A stretch of 64,000 nucleotides of DNA. Origin: Saccharothrix sp. S26 (GTDB lineage Bacteria > Actinomycetota > Actinomycetes > Mycobacteriales > Pseudonocardiaceae). Below, piece after piece: positions 32,166-43,418 of the stretch. A model generated the notes under the pieces. It did not search any database and was not told the origin of the DNA. It saw nothing but the letters and a program-made list of their open reading frames with translations. The first letter of the stretch is position 1. Every line of letters starts with the position of its first letter. The position numbers and the translations under genes are program-made. Location: positions 1 through 64,000 of the forward strand of contig NZ_JAJUWT010000015.1 of the NCBI RefSeq assembly GCF_021390395.1, in the 5' to 3' direction.

Positions 32166-32738
32166 ATGGCCGTGCACCTGACGAAGATCTACACCCGGGT
32201 CGGCGACGACGGGACCACGGGCCTCGGCGACTTCTCCCGGGTGCCCAAGACCTCGCCCCGCATCACGGCGTACGCCGACGTGGACGAGACCAACGCGGCG
32301 CTCGGCGTCGCCCTGGCGCTCGGCGCGCTGGAGGCCGACGTCGCCGAGGTGGTCCGGAAGGTCCAGAACGACCTGTTCGACGTCGGCGCGGATCTGTGCA
32401 CGCCGATCGCGCCCGACCCCAAGTACCCGCCGCTGCGGGTCACCCAGGCCTACGTGGACCGGCTGGAGTCGTGGTGCGATGCGTTCAACTCCCGGTTGGG
32501 CAAGCTGGAGTCGTTCATCCTCAACGGTGGCACACCGGGCGCGGCGCTGCTGCACCAGGCGCGCACGATCGCGCGGCGGGCCGAGCGGTCGACGTGGGCG
32601 TTGATCGAGGTGGAGGCCGAGCAGACCAACGCGCTGACCGCGAAGTACCTGAACCGGCTGTCCGACCTGCTGTTCATCCTGGCCAGGGTCGCCAACCCGG
32701 ACGGCGACGTGCTCTGGCAGCCGGGCGGCAACGCCTGA
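32166..32738 (+). CDS. Cob(I)alamin adenosyltransferase, PduO type
   Basis: A 190-residue ATP:corrinoid adenosyltransferase. The ATP-binding N-terminus [20 protein letters not shown], the [12 protein letters not shown] segment, [18 protein letters not shown] and ARRAERSTW, and the terminal [12 protein letters not shown] are the PduO signatures. It makes adenosylcobalamin, the cofactor of B12-dependent mutases such as the meaA product 1.8 kb away. The gene-order link to murA is shared with mycobacteria as I recall. Probably leaderless. Trimeric family; cytosolic. Confidence 0.95.
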   Translation: MAVHLTKIYTRVGDDGTTGLGDFSRVPKTSPRITAYADVDETNAALGVALALGALEADVAEVVRKVQNDLFDVGADLCTPIAPDPKYPPLRVTQAYVDRLESWCDAFNSRLGKLESFILNGGTPGAALLHQARTIARRAERSTWALIEVEAEQTNALTAKYLNRLSDLLFILARVANPDGDVLWQPGGNA

Positions 32739-32752
32739 CCCTCGCAGTGGCA

Positions 32753-32790
32753 CTTCCTGTTTTTGAACCGTAGACTTCAAAATCAGGAAG
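32753..32790. promoter_or_regulatory. Large inverted-repeat operator upstream of the hydrolase-HxlR pair
   Basis: CTTCCTGTTTTTGAA (32753-32767) and TTCAAAATCAGGAAG (32776-32790) are inverted copies matching at 14 of 15 positions, separated by CCGTAGAC. The AT-rich arms stand out against the GC-rich surroundings. The spacer includes TAGACT, a possible -10. The HxlR-family gene two ORFs downstream (33500) is the likely cognate repressor. Confidence 0.6.
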
Positions 32791-32811
32791 CACTCACTGG
32801 GGAGGTCGACC

Positions 32812-33495
32812 ATGACCACGTACGTCCTCGTGCACGGCGCGTGGCACGGCGGTTGGGCCTGGGAGCGGGTCGCACCGCTGCTCACCGCCACCGGCGCGCA
32901 CGTCGTCACGCCCGACCTGACGCACGACCGGGACGTCGGCCTGGCCGACCACGTGGACGAGGTGGTGGCCGCGCTCGACGCGGTCACCGACCCCGGCGCG
33001 GTGCTGGTCGGGCACAGCTACGCGGGCCTGGTCGTGCGCCAGGCGGCCGACCGGCGGCCCGACCGGGTGGCGCACGTCGTGCTGGTCGACGGCTGGGCGG
33101 GCCCGGACGGCGCGAGCCTGGTCGACCTGGCCCCGGGCTGGTTCGGCGAGGCGATGGCGGCCGCCGCCGGCCCCGACGGCCTGATCGCGCCGCCGCCACC
33201 CGCGTCGTACGGCGTCACCGACCCCGACGACGCCGAGTGGCTGCGACGACGGCTGCGCACCCACGCGCTGCGGACGTTCACCGAGCCGACCCGCCTCACC
33301 GGCGCGGTCGACCGCCTGCCCGGAACCGGCGTCCACTGCGTGCCGGGGACGTTCCCGTTCGCCCGGTTCGCCGCCGACCTCGGCTACCGGACCCTGCCCG
33401 TCGAGGGGCCGCACGACGTGCCCCTGACCGACCCCCGGGCCGTGGCGGACGTGCTGCTCGCGGTCGGGTCGGAGGAGGCCCCGACCCTAGGATGA
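32812..33495 (+). CDS. Alpha/beta hydrolase, esterase/methylesterase-like
   Basis: A 227-residue hydrolase of the plant-methylesterase/hydroxynitrile-lyase-like group: TTYVLVHGAWHGGWAWERV is the oxyanion turn, LVGHSYAGLVVRQAA the nucleophile elbow (Ser near 65), and the late histidine is in VEGPHDVPLTDP. Actinobacterial members degrade small esters or aromatic side chains; substrate unknown. GGGGAGGTCGACC precedes the ATG. It is followed four bases later by an HxlR regulator and preceded by a large inverted-repeat operator, so it is probably an inducible detoxification gene (inference). Confidence 0.87.
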   Translation: MTTYVLVHGAWHGGWAWERVAPLLTATGAHVVTPDLTHDRDVGLADHVDEVVAALDAVTDPGAVLVGHSYAGLVVRQAADRRPDRVAHVVLVDGWAGPDGASLVDLAPGWFGEAMAAAAGPDGLIAPPPPASYGVTDPDDAEWLRRRLRTHALRTFTEPTRLTGAVDRLPGTGVHCVPGTFPFARFAADLGYRTLPVEGPHDVPLTDPRAVADVLLAVGSEEAPTLG

Positions 33496-33499
33496 GCGG

Positions 33500-34183
33500 G
33501 TGGACCAGCGGACGTACAACCAGTACTGCGCCACCGCGCGCACGCTCGACCTCGTCGGCGAACGCTGGACCCTCCTGCTCGTCCGCGAGCTGCTCACCGG
33601 GCCCAAGCGGTTCGGCGACCTCCAGAAGAGCCTGCGCGGCCTGGGCACCGGCCTGCTCGCCGCCCGGTTGAAGCACCTCGAACAGGAGGGCCTCGCGCAC
33701 AAGGTCACGCTCCCACCGCCCGCCCGCACCCCCGCCTACGCCCTCACCGAGGCGGGCCGGGAGCTCGGGCCCGCCGTGCTCGCCCTGGCCCGCTGGGGCG
33801 CCAAGTGGGCCATGGGCGGGCGGCGGGACGGCGAGGCGTTCCACCCGGGCTGGGCGGTGCTGGCGATGGAGGCGTTCTTCGACGCCGGCGCCGCGGCGGG
33901 CGTGCGCGCGGTCTACGAGTTCCGGGTCGGCGACGAGGTGTTCCACGTGCGCGTGGACGACGGCTCGGTGGACGCGGGCCACGGTCCCGACCCGCGCCCC
34001 GACGTGGTGGTCGAGACGAGCGAGAACGTGTTCGCCGAGCTGGCCGACGGCCGGTCGGGCCTGGCGGACAAGATCGCGTCCGGCGAGGCGACCGCGTCCG
34101 GCGACCGGGACGCCCTGCGCCTGCTGGGCACGCTGTTCCGCCGGCCGACCCCCGCCGAACGAATGCCCGCTCAGGACGCGTAG
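33500..34183 (+). CDS. HxlR-family transcriptional regulator with SCP2-like C-terminal domain
   Basis: A 227-residue regulator. Residues 1-110 are an HxlR winged helix: TARTLDLVGERWTLLLVREL, GPKRFGDLQKSLRG, LLAARLKHLEQEGL. Residues 125-210 resemble an SCP2/alkyl-sulfatase-like sterol-carrier fold, a common partner in actinobacterial HxlR proteins, and may sense a hydrophobic ligand. It starts 4 bp after the hydrolase stop, so the two form an operon, and the inverted repeat at 32753 is its probable operator. The 3' end overlaps the convergent HxlR gene by 13 bp. Confidence 0.88.
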   Translation: MDQRTYNQYCATARTLDLVGERWTLLLVRELLTGPKRFGDLQKSLRGLGTGLLAARLKHLEQEGLAHKVTLPPPARTPAYALTEAGRELGPAVLALARWGAKWAMGGRRDGEAFHPGWAVLAMEAFFDAGAAAGVRAVYEFRVGDEVFHVRVDDGSVDAGHGPDPRPDVVVETSENVFAELADGRSGLADKIASGEATASGDRDALRLLGTLFRRPTPAERMPAQDA

Positions 34184-34521
34184 ACCTTCTCCGCGCCGAT
34201 GCGGCGGATCCGCTCGGTGCCCCACGCGCCCAGCGGGGCCAGCGCCTCGTTGAGCGAGCGCCCCTCGTCGGTCAACGCGTACTCCACCCGCGGCGGGACC
34301 TCCGCGAACACCTCGCGGTGCACGAGGCCGTCCTCCTCCAGCTCGCGCAGTTGCTGTACCAGCATCTTCTCGCTCACGCCCGGCAGGCCGCGGCGCAGCT
34401 GGGCGAACCGCCGCACGCCGTGGTCGGCCAGCTCCCACAGGATCAGCACCTTCCACTTCCCGGACACCACGTCCATCGCCGCGTCGATGCCGCAGAAGTA
34501 GGGACCACGTCGAGCCGCCAT
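34171..34521 (-). CDS. HxlR-family transcriptional regulator
   Basis: A 116-residue single-domain HxlR regulator. DAAMDVVSGKWKVLILWEL, RFAQLRRGLPGVSEKML, QQLRELEEDGLVHRE and the wing VPPRVEYALTDEGRSL are the family motifs. The Cys in YFCGID near residue 10 sits where redox- or formaldehyde-sensing HxlR proteins keep their reactive cysteine, so thiol-based sensing is possible. It is divergent from an imine-reductase-like gene across a 90-bp gap holding a palindrome, the likely regulated target. Confidence 0.9.
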   Translation of the reverse strand: MAARRGPYFCGIDAAMDVVSGKWKVLILWELADHGVRRFAQLRRGLPGVSEKMLVQQLRELEEDGLVHREVFAEVPPRVEYALTDEGRSLNEALAPLGAWGTERIRRIGAEKVYAS

Positions 34522-34577
34522 CGCCCCTCCCAGGGGTGCTTACCGAAAGGTGGGTACTGCACAAAATAGTCCGTACT

Positions 34578-34591
34578 GGTACGACCGTACC
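34578..34591. promoter_or_regulatory. Palindrome in the HxlR/oxidoreductase divergent gap
   Basis: GGTACG-AC-CGTACC is a perfect 6-2-6 inverted repeat, with further GTAC motifs on both sides (34545-34595). Lying between a divergent HxlR gene and an oxidoreductase gene, it is the natural candidate operator. HxlR operators of formaldehyde-type systems also contain GTAC-rich palindromes (recollection). Confidence 0.45.
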
Positions 34592-34611
34592 GTTCGGGTG
34601 ATGATCAATCC

Positions 34612-35490
34612 ATGACACACGCGAAGACGAACACGAAGGTCACCGTCCTCGGGCTCGGCGCCATGGGTGCCGCCCTCGCCGAAGCCCTGGTGCGGGCCGG
34701 GCACCCCACCACGGTCTGGAACCGCACGCCCGGCCGCGCCGACACCCTGGTCGAGCTGGGCGCGACGGCCGCCACCACCGCCCGCGACGCCGTGACCGCG
34801 TCGGAGGTGGTGATCGCCTGCCTGCTCGACGCCGCGTCCGTGCACGAGGTGCTCGACCCGGTCGCCGACCTGCTCGCCGGCCGCACGCTGGTCAACGTCA
34901 CCACGACCACTCCCGAGCAGTCGCGGGAGATCGCCGACTGGGCCGCGGCGCACGGCGCGGTGCACCTCGACGGCGGCATCATGGCCGTGCCGCAGATGAT
35001 CGGGCAGCCCGGCTCGTCCATCCTCTACAGCGGCTCGCGGGCCGCGTTCGAGCGGTACCGCCCGCTGCTGGACCTCTGGGGCGAGAGCGCGTACTTCGGC
35101 GAGGACGCGGGCCTGGCCTCGCTGTACGACCTGGCCCTGCTCGCGGGCATGTACGTGATGTTCGCGGGGTTCGCGCACGGCGCGGCGATGGTCGCGGGCG
35201 CGGGCGTGTCGGCGACGGAGTTCGCGAAGCGGGCCGCGCCCTGGCTGTCGGCGATGACCGGCGCGCTGGCCGGGTACGCGGCCGTGATCGACGGCGGCGA
35301 CTACACCGTGCCCGGTCAGCAGAGCCTGGAGTTCTCCGACCTGGGCGACCTGGTCGCCGCGAGCGCCGCGCAGGGCATCTCCACCGAGGTGGTCGGCGTG
35401 GTGCAGGGCCTGATCCGGCGGCAGGTCGACGCCGGGCACGGCAAGGAGGGCTTCGCCCGGATCTACGAGAGCATCAAGAACCCGGCCTGA
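34612..35490 (+). CDS. NAD(P)-dependent oxidoreductase, imine-reductase-like
   Basis: A 292-residue beta-hydroxyacid-dehydrogenase-superfamily enzyme. The Rossmann motif is VTVLGLGAMGAALAEAL, then TTVWNRTPGRAD selecting NADPH, TTTTPEQSREIADWAA, and HLDGGIMAVPQMIGQPGS. The conserved catalytic Lys of hydroxyisobutyrate dehydrogenases is missing, and YDLALLAGMYVMFAGF plus the DLGDL segment fit imine reductases/reductive aminases. It probably reduces an imine or carbonyl compound. Controlled by the divergent HxlR regulator (inference). Confidence 0.85.
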   Translation: MTHAKTNTKVTVLGLGAMGAALAEALVRAGHPTTVWNRTPGRADTLVELGATAATTARDAVTASEVVIACLLDAASVHEVLDPVADLLAGRTLVNVTTTTPEQSREIADWAAAHGAVHLDGGIMAVPQMIGQPGSSILYSGSRAAFERYRPLLDLWGESAYFGEDAGLASLYDLALLAGMYVMFAGFAHGAAMVAGAGVSATEFAKRAAPWLSAMTGALAGYAAVIDGGDYTVPGQQSLEFSDLGDLVAASAAQGISTEVVGVVQGLIRRQVDAGHGKEGFARIYESIKNPA

Positions 35491-35576
35491 CCTCTGTTCG
35501 AGTGACGTGCCTGGGCCGATCGAGTGCCCGGGTGATCGGCGGGCCACCGCGGCTGATCGTCCTTGGGTCTACTCGG

Positions 35577-35601
35577 TCGCGAGGCGACGACCGCCCCGCG
35601 A
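35577..35601. terminator. Hairpin between convergent oxidoreductase and DUF2550 genes
   Basis: TCGCGAGGCG (35577-35586) and CGCCCCGCGA (35592-35601) form a 10-bp stem with one mismatch and a 5-nt loop in the 160-bp gap between convergent genes. No T tract follows on either strand. Nothing else is visible in the gap. Confidence 0.4.
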
Positions 35602-35650
35602 CAACGAGGCGATCAGCGCGACCACCGCCGTGCGGCAGGCCGTGACCGGC

Positions 35651-36082
35651 CTAGGAGGCCCAGGGAATGGATCGGCCCGGAGGCGCTGACTCCAACCAGG
35701 AGAGGAATCCTGTCAGCGCGTCCGGGCCCATCGCGATCTCGACCTCGCCCTTGCTGCCGCGGCAGCGGAGCACCACCGCGCCCGTGGGCATGGCGTACGC
35801 CTCCGGCGCGGTGGGCTCGCGGCGGTCGTCGATCTCGAAACCCTCGCGGGAGATCACCATGTCCGGGCCGCTGCGCAGGCTCAGCACGCGGAACCAGGTG
35901 AACTCGTCACCCCGGTAGTGCCCGACACCCAGGTGCCAGCCCCGGCCGGAGTCCTCGATCCGCGATCTCAGCGCGACGTGCACACCGCCCGCGCGCAACA
36001 GCCGGACGCGGCGCCACGCGAAGTACGCGAGGACGACCACCGCGCCGAACAGGACCACCCCCACCAGCTCGGCGATCCCCAC
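35651..36082 (-). CDS. DUF2550 membrane protein downstream of ATP synthase
   Basis: A 143-residue protein with one N-terminal transmembrane helix (IAELVGVVLFGAVVVLAYFAW) followed by a basic segment RRVRLLRAGG and a soluble domain GWHLGVGHYRGDEFTWFRV. The domain and position directly after atpC identify the DUF2550 family (Rv1312 position in M. tuberculosis, recollection). Function unknown; conservation of place suggests a link to the ATP synthase or envelope. It begins 22 bp after the atpC stop and is probably co-transcribed with it. Confidence 0.9.
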   Translation of the reverse strand: MGIAELVGVVLFGAVVVLAYFAWRRVRLLRAGGVHVALRSRIEDSGRGWHLGVGHYRGDEFTWFRVLSLRSGPDMVISREGFEIDDRREPTAPEAYAMPTGAVVLRCRGSKGEVEIAMGPDALTGFLSWLESAPPGRSIPWAS

Positions 36083-36104
36083 GGCGTTCGTCCGCTCGTC
36101 CGCG

Positions 36105-36470
36105 TCAGGCCGAGTGTCCGGCGGCGCGAAGCCGCGCGATGGCCCGTGCCCGCTGCACGTCGTCGGCGTTCTGCGCGTCCGCGCGGGCCTGTTCGACGTC
36201 GATCTCGTGGGAGAGCTCCGCGTCCTCGGCGAGGATGCTCACGCCCTCACCGGTCACGGAGAGGAACCCACCGTGCACGGCCGCCGTGACGAGGTCGTTG
36301 TCCGTGGTCCGGATCCGGACCACCCCGCCCTCGACCAGCTGCCCGAGCACCGGCTCGTGGCCGGGCAGGATGCCGATCTCGCCTTCGAGCGTCTGCGCGA
36401 CCACCGAGGTGGCCGTGCCGGACCACAGGCGGCGTTCCACGGCGACCAACTGGACGGTCATCTCGGCCAC
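36105..36470 (-). CDS. atpC: ATP synthase epsilon subunit
   Basis: A 121-residue epsilon subunit. [36 protein letters not shown] and [21 protein letters not shown] form the beta-sandwich, and [18 protein letters not shown] the C-terminal helix region. It couples the central stalk to the c-ring and can inhibit ATP hydrolysis. GTG at 36470 has GGGAG six nt upstream. Unusually, it is separated from atpD by 1.1 kb containing an opposite-strand IclR gene and a strong terminator, so it must have its own promoter. Confidence 0.95.
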   Translation of the reverse strand: MAEMTVQLVAVERRLWSGTATSVVAQTLEGEIGILPGHEPVLGQLVEGGVVRIRTTDNDLVTAAVHGGFLSVTGEGVSILAEDAELSHEIDVEQARADAQNADDVQRARAIARLRAAGHSA

Positions 36471-36502
36471 GCGCATCTCCCTGAGTCGAGTGAGTCCACC
36501 GC

Positions 36503-36508
36503 AGTCTA
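36503..36508 (-). promoter_or_regulatory. Candidate -10 (TAGACT) for atpC-DUF2550
   Basis: TAGACT on the minus strand, preceded by TT, lies 32 nt before the atpC GTG. A -35 hexamer is not obvious. It is the best promoter candidate in the interval that isolates atpC from the rest of the ATP synthase genes. Confidence 0.35.
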
Positions 36509-36740
36509 AACGGTGACCGGAACACCCCGCCGCACCAGCCACCCCCAGCCACCCTCACGACCCGCCACCCGCCGCTCCGATGCCGCCCCACCACGCCGAA
36601 CACGGGCACGAGGCCCGCGATGAGCACCGTGCGCACAGCAGCGGCCCACCCTCGACCGAGGCCACGCGCCGGGGTCGGAACAGCGAGCCGACCAGCCCAT
36701 CGGGTGCACCCGTTCGCCCGCGCGAGCGGTGGTGGGGGTC

Positions 36741-36757
36741 ACCGCCCGCCGGGCGGT
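36741..36757. promoter_or_regulatory. Perfect palindrome upstream of the IclR gene
   Basis: ACCGCCC-GCC-GGGCGGT is a perfect 7-3-7 inverted repeat ending 30 bp before the GTG at 36788. IclR proteins often bind palindromes in their own promoters, so autoregulation is possible; a transcript hairpin is the alternative. The rest of 36509-36740 shows no gene. Confidence 0.35.
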
Positions 36758-36787
36758 CAGGTTTCCGGTGAGTGGAAGACTGGGCCG

Positions 36788-37540
36788 GTGCCGACACCGA
36801 AGTCGCTGCTGGAGCGCGCGTTCTCGCTGCTGTCCGTCTTCACCGTGGACCGGCCCGCGGTCACGCTGTCCGAGCTGAGCCGCCACTCCGGCCTGCCGCT
36901 GAGCACCACGCACCGGCTGGTGACGTCCCTGGTCGAGCTGCGCGCCCTCGACCGCGCCCCGAACGGCCGCTACCGCGTGGGCCTGCGGCTGCTGGAGCTG
37001 GGCGCGCTGTCGCCCGGCAGCCTGGACCTGCGCGACCGCGCCCTGCCCTTCCTGGAGGACCTCTACGAGGTCACGCGGCACAACGTGCAGTTGGCCGTGC
37101 GCGACGGCACGGAGGTCGTGTACGTCGAGCGCATCTCGGCGCGTGACGCGGTGAACGTGGTGACGCGGGTCGGCAGCCGGATGCCGTTGCACTGCACGGG
37201 CGTCGGCCTGGTGCTGCTGGCCGCCGCGCCGGTCGCCGTGCAGGACGCCGTGCTGGCCGCGCCGCTCAAGCGGTACACGGCCAGGACGATCGCGTCGCCG
37301 CAGGAGCTGCGCGAGTCGCTGGCCCGCGTGCGCCGCGACGGTTACGCGATCAGCGACCGCCAGATCGAGCTGATCACCTACTCGGTCGCCGCGCCCGTGC
37401 GCGGCCCGGACGGCGACGTGGTGGCCGCCGTGTCCGTCGTCGTGCCCACGGGCACCCGCACCGACACCGTGGTGCCCGCCGTGCGCACGTGCGGCCTGGC
37501 CATCTCCCGCGCCCTGGGCTGGGCGTCCGGGGCCCCGTGA
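36788..37540 (+). CDS. IclR-family transcriptional regulator inserted in the ATP synthase locus
   Basis: A 250-residue IclR regulator. Winged helix: SLLERAFSLLSVF, LSELSRHSGLPLSTTHRLV and a YRVGLRLLELG linker. Effector domain: VTRHNVQLAVRDGTEVVYVE, RVGSRMPLHCTGVGLVLLAA, RDGYAISDRQIELITYSVAAPV and VAAVSVVVPT, all typical. It probably controls a catabolic gene elsewhere; no adjacent catabolic target exists. It stands alone on the plus strand between atpC and atpD, genes normally contiguous, and ends at a bidirectional terminator. A recruited single-gene insertion is the simplest explanation. Confidence 0.93.
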   Translation: MPTPKSLLERAFSLLSVFTVDRPAVTLSELSRHSGLPLSTTHRLVTSLVELRALDRAPNGRYRVGLRLLELGALSPGSLDLRDRALPFLEDLYEVTRHNVQLAVRDGTEVVYVERISARDAVNVVTRVGSRMPLHCTGVGLVLLAAAPVAVQDAVLAAPLKRYTARTIASPQELRESLARVRRDGYAISDRQIELITYSVAAPVRGPDGDVVAAVSVVVPTGTRTDTVVPAVRTCGLAISRALGWASGAP

Positions 37541-37545
37541 ACGCC

Positions 37546-37580
37546 CGAAGGGCCGTCCCCCAGCGGGGAACGGCCCTTCG
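37546..37580. terminator. Strong bidirectional terminator between IclR and atpD
   Basis: CGAAGGGCCGT plus a C run (37546-37561) pairs with a G run plus ACGGCCCTTCG (37565-37580), giving a 16-bp stem with one mismatch and a 3-nt loop. It lies between the two convergent stops (37540 and 37596). It should end atpB-atpD transcripts before atpC. Confidence 0.75.
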
Positions 37581-37595
37581 TGACGAAGCCCGGAC

Positions 37596-39960
<2,365 letters not shown>

Positions 39961-39967
39961 GCCTACG

Positions 39968-41614
39968 TCACTTCTCGGTCGGAGCGGGCCGGTTGACCTT
40001 CACCGACTCCTGCCCGACCTTGTCGGCGTCCATCGCCTCGGCGGGGACGTCGTTGACCGCGGTCGCGCCGCCGGACGCGGTGAACTGCTGCTTGAACGCG
40101 GTGACGGCGTCCACGATGCCCTTCTCCGTGTCGTCCGACAACTTCTTGGACTCGCGGATGTCGGACAGGATCACCTCGTGGCTGCGCCGCACGTGGTCCA
40201 GGAACTCCGACTCGAAGCGGCGGACGTCGCCCACCGGGATGTCGTCGTAGTGCCCGTTCGTGCCGAGGTAGATGGAGACGACCTGCTCCTCCATCGGCAC
40301 CGGCGAGTACTGGCCCTGCTTGAGCAGCTCCACCAGCCGGGCACCGCGGTCCAGCTGGGCGCGCGACGCGGCGTCGAGGTCGGAGGCGAACGCGGAGAAC
40401 GCCTCCAGCTCGCGGAACTGCGACAGGTCCAGCCGCAGCGAGCCGGCGACCGTCTTCATCGCCTTCGTCTGCGCGGCGCCACCGACGCGGGACACCGAGA
40501 TGCCCACGTTGACGGCCGGGCGCACACCGGCGTTGAACAGGTCGGACTCGAGGAAGCACTGGCCGTCGGTGATCGAGATGACGTTGGTCGGGATGTACGC
40601 CGACACGTCGTTGGCCTTGGTCTCGATGATCGGCAGACCGGTCATCGAGCCGCCGCCCATGTCGTCGGACAGCTTCGCGCAGCGCTCCAGCAGGCGCGAG
40701 TGCAAGTAGAAGACGTCGCCCGGGTAGGCCTCGCGGCCCGGCGGGCGGCGCAGCAGCAGCGAGATGGCGCGGTACGCCTCCGCCTGCTTGGTCAGGTCGT
40801 CGAAGATGATCAGGACGTGCTTGCCCTGGTACATCCAGTGCTGGCCGATGGCCGAGCCGGTGTAGGGCGCGAGCCACTTGAAGCCGGCCGAGTCGGACGC
40901 GGGGGCGGCGACGATGGTGGTGTACTCCAGCGCGCCCGCCTCCTCCAGCGCGGCCTTGACGCCCGCGATGGTGGAGCCCTTCTGGCCGATGGCGACGTAG
41001 ACGCAGCGGACCTGCTGCTTCGGGTCGCCCGACTCCCAGGCCTTCTTCTGGTTGATGATCGTGTCGATGCAGACCGCGGTCTTGCCGGTCTTGCGGTCGC
41101 CGATGATCAGCTGGCGCTGGCCGCGGCCGATGGGGGTCATCGAGTCGATGGCCTTGATGCCGGTCTGCATCGGCTCGCTCACCGGCTGCCGCTGCAGCAC
41201 GGTCGCCGCCTGCAACTCCAGCGCGCGGTTGTCGTCGGCCACGATGTCGCCGAGGCCGTCGATCGGCTGGCCGAGCGGGTTCACCACGCGGCCGAGGAAG
41301 CCGTCGCCCACCGGCACGGAGAGCACCTGGCCGGTCCGCTTGACCTCCTGGCCTTCTTCGATCTTGTCGAAGTCGCCCAGGATGACCGCGCCGATCTGGC
41401 GGACTTCCAGGTTCAGGGCCACGCCGAGCACGCCGCCGGGGAACTCCAGCAGCTCGTTGGTCATGGTGCCGGGCAGACCCTCGACGATGGCGATGCCGTC
41501 GTAGGTCTCCGCGACGACGCCGACCTCTTCCCGGCTGACTTCCGGGGAGTAGGTCGAGACGTACTTCTCGATCGCACTGCGGATCTCGTCCGACGAGATC
41601 GTCAGCTCCGCCAT
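39968..41614 (-). CDS. atpA: ATP synthase F1 alpha subunit
   Basis: A 548-residue alpha subunit carrying the non-catalytic nucleotide sites. The P-loop is [16 protein letters not shown], with [10 protein letters not shown], the signature [17 protein letters not shown] and arginine-finger region preserved. The C-terminus extends about 40 residues past the E. coli end ([19 protein letters not shown]); a C-terminal alpha extension that suppresses ATPase activity is known in mycobacteria. ATG at 41614 with AGGAACGAC in front. Confidence 0.97.
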   Translation of the reverse strand: MAELTISSDEIRSAIEKYVSTYSPEVSREEVGVVAETYDGIAIVEGLPGTMTNELLEFPGGVLGVALNLEVRQIGAVILGDFDKIEEGQEVKRTGQVLSVPVGDGFLGRVVNPLGQPIDGLGDIVADDNRALELQAATVLQRQPVSEPMQTGIKAIDSMTPIGRGQRQLIIGDRKTGKTAVCIDTIINQKKAWESGDPKQQVRCVYVAIGQKGSTIAGVKAALEEAGALEYTTIVAAPASDSAGFKWLAPYTGSAIGQHWMYQGKHVLIIFDDLTKQAEAYRAISLLLRRPPGREAYPGDVFYLHSRLLERCAKLSDDMGGGSMTGLPIIETKANDVSAYIPTNVISITDGQCFLESDLFNAGVRPAVNVGISVSRVGGAAQTKAMKTVAGSLRLDLSQFRELEAFSAFASDLDAASRAQLDRGARLVELLKQGQYSPVPMEEQVVSIYLGTNGHYDDIPVGDVRRFESEFLDHVRRSHEVILSDIRESKKLSDDTEKGIVDAVTAFKQQFTASGGATAVNDVPAEAMDADKVGQESVKVNRPAPTEK

Positions 41615-41675
41615 GTCGTTCCTGCTCTCACTTCGTTTTCGGGAAAGGGGCTTGTGGGCCGCGGTTCCGGTTCGG

Positions 41676-42503
41676 TCAGCCGGCGAGGTCGCGGCGCAGG
41701 GACGCCAACCGACCCGCCACGCTTCCGTCGATGACTTCGTCGCCGATCTTGATCAGCAGGCCGCCGCGCAGCGTCGGGTCGACCTCCACGTGCAACGCGA
41801 TCGGCCTGGAGTAGATCCGGGTCAGCGTGGCCTCGAGGCGCTCCTGCTGTGCCGCGTCCAGCTCGACGGCCGAACGGACGTGGGCGACGGAACGTTCCCG
41901 GCGCTTGGCCGCGAGCGACGCGAGCTCACCCAGGCCGTTGACGACGCCCTGGCCACGCGGCTCGCGGACGAGCTGGTCCACCAGGGTCTTGGTGGTCGCG
42001 TCGACCTTGCCCGCCACGAGGCTGTCGACCAGCGCGACCTTGCCCGCGGGCTCGGCCGCCGGGTCGGACAGCGCCAGCTCCAGCTCGTGGTTGCCCGCGA
42101 TGATGCGGCCGAGTCGGAACAGCTCGTCCTCGACGGAGTCGAGCTTGCCGTCCCGTTCGGCCCGCACCAGCAGCGTGGTGCGGGCCAGCGACTCGACGCC
42201 GTCGACCAGCTCGCGCGGGCTGGACCAGCGCGCGGTGACGATCGTGGCCAGCACCTGCACCGTCACCTCGCCGACCTTGCCGTCGAGCAGGCCCCGGAGC
42301 AGCTGTTCCCGGGACGCGGGGTCCGAGGAGTTGTCGGCCAGCGCCCGGCGCAGCGGGGGCTGCGCCGACAGCAGGCTGACGACCGCGAACAGCTCGCTGC
42401 CCAGGTCGCCCAGGGCCGCGCTGTCCTCGGTGCCGTCCACGACCTCCAGCAGCCGCAGCTCGGCGGCGGCCAGGGCGTCACGGCTAGCGGCGTGCAGCGT
42501 CAT
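41676..42503 (-). CDS. atpH: ATP synthase F1 delta subunit
   Basis: A 275-residue delta subunit (OSCP family), about 100 residues longer than in E. coli, as is usual for Streptomyces-type actinobacteria and unlike the b-delta fusion of mycobacteria. [21 protein letters not shown] and the C-terminal signature [22 protein letters not shown] identify the family. It ties the peripheral stalk to the top of F1. ATG at 42503, 10 bp after the atpF stop. Confidence 0.94.
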   Translation of the reverse strand: MTLHAASRDALAAAELRLLEVVDGTEDSAALGDLGSELFAVVSLLSAQPPLRRALADNSSDPASREQLLRGLLDGKVGEVTVQVLATIVTARWSSPRELVDGVESLARTTLLVRAERDGKLDSVEDELFRLGRIIAGNHELELALSDPAAEPAGKVALVDSLVAGKVDATTKTLVDQLVREPRGQGVVNGLGELASLAAKRRERSVAHVRSAVELDAAQQERLEATLTRIYSRPIALHVEVDPTLRGGLLIKIGDEVIDGSVAGRLASLRRDLAG

Positions 42504-42513
42504 CGGCGTTCCC

Positions 42514-43065
42514 TCACTTGGCGGCCGGAGCCGACGTGCCGTCGAGCTCGGAGAGGAACCGGTCGACGGTGCCCCGACGGCGCACCTCGTCCTCCAGCGA
42601 CTCGCCGACGACCCGGTCAGCCAGGTCGATGGCCAGTCGGCCCAACTCGCCGCGCAGCTCCGCGACGATCTGCGCGCGCTGCGTCTCGAGCTGGGTCTGC
42701 CCCTGCGCGATGATCCGCGCGGACTCCTCCTGCGCCTTGGCGCGCAGCTCGCTGATGATCTGCTCGCCCTCGATGCGGGCGTCGTCACGGATGCGAGCCG
42801 CTTCGGCACGGGCTTCGGCGAGCTGCGCCTTGTACTGCTCCAGCGTCGCCTGCGCCTGGGCCTGCGCCTGCTCCGCCTTCTCGATCCCGCCCTCGATCTT
42901 GGCGGCACGTTCCGCGTAGACCGCCTCGAACTTCGGCGAGACGAACTTCTTGATGACGAACAAGAGCAGCAGGAACGCGATCAGGCCGATGATGATCTCG
43001 GAAGTGTGGGGGAGGACCGGGTTGATCGGTTCCCCCTCCGCCGCCGCCACGATGAGGGTTTTCAT
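42514..43065 (-). CDS. atpF: ATP synthase Fo b subunit
   Basis: A 183-residue b subunit forming the peripheral stalk. One N-terminal transmembrane helix ([20 protein letters not shown]) is followed by a long charged helix rich in Ala, Glu, Gln and Arg ([20 protein letters not shown]). The ATG at 43065 is taken because GAGAGG lies 6-7 nt upstream; a GTG directly before it would add one residue. The C-terminus ends DGTSAPAAK. Confidence 0.95.
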   Translation of the reverse strand: MKTLIVAAAEGEPINPVLPHTSEIIIGLIAFLLLLFVIKKFVSPKFEAVYAERAAKIEGGIEKAEQAQAQAQATLEQYKAQLAEARAEAARIRDDARIEGEQIISELRAKAQEESARIIAQGQTQLETQRAQIVAELRGELGRLAIDLADRVVGESLEDEVRRRGTVDRFLSELDGTSAPAAK

Positions 43066-43096
43066 CACAAACCTCTCTTATGCGATGAACAGGTGC

Positions 43097-43411
<315 letters not shown>

Positions 43412-43418
43412 CTATTTT

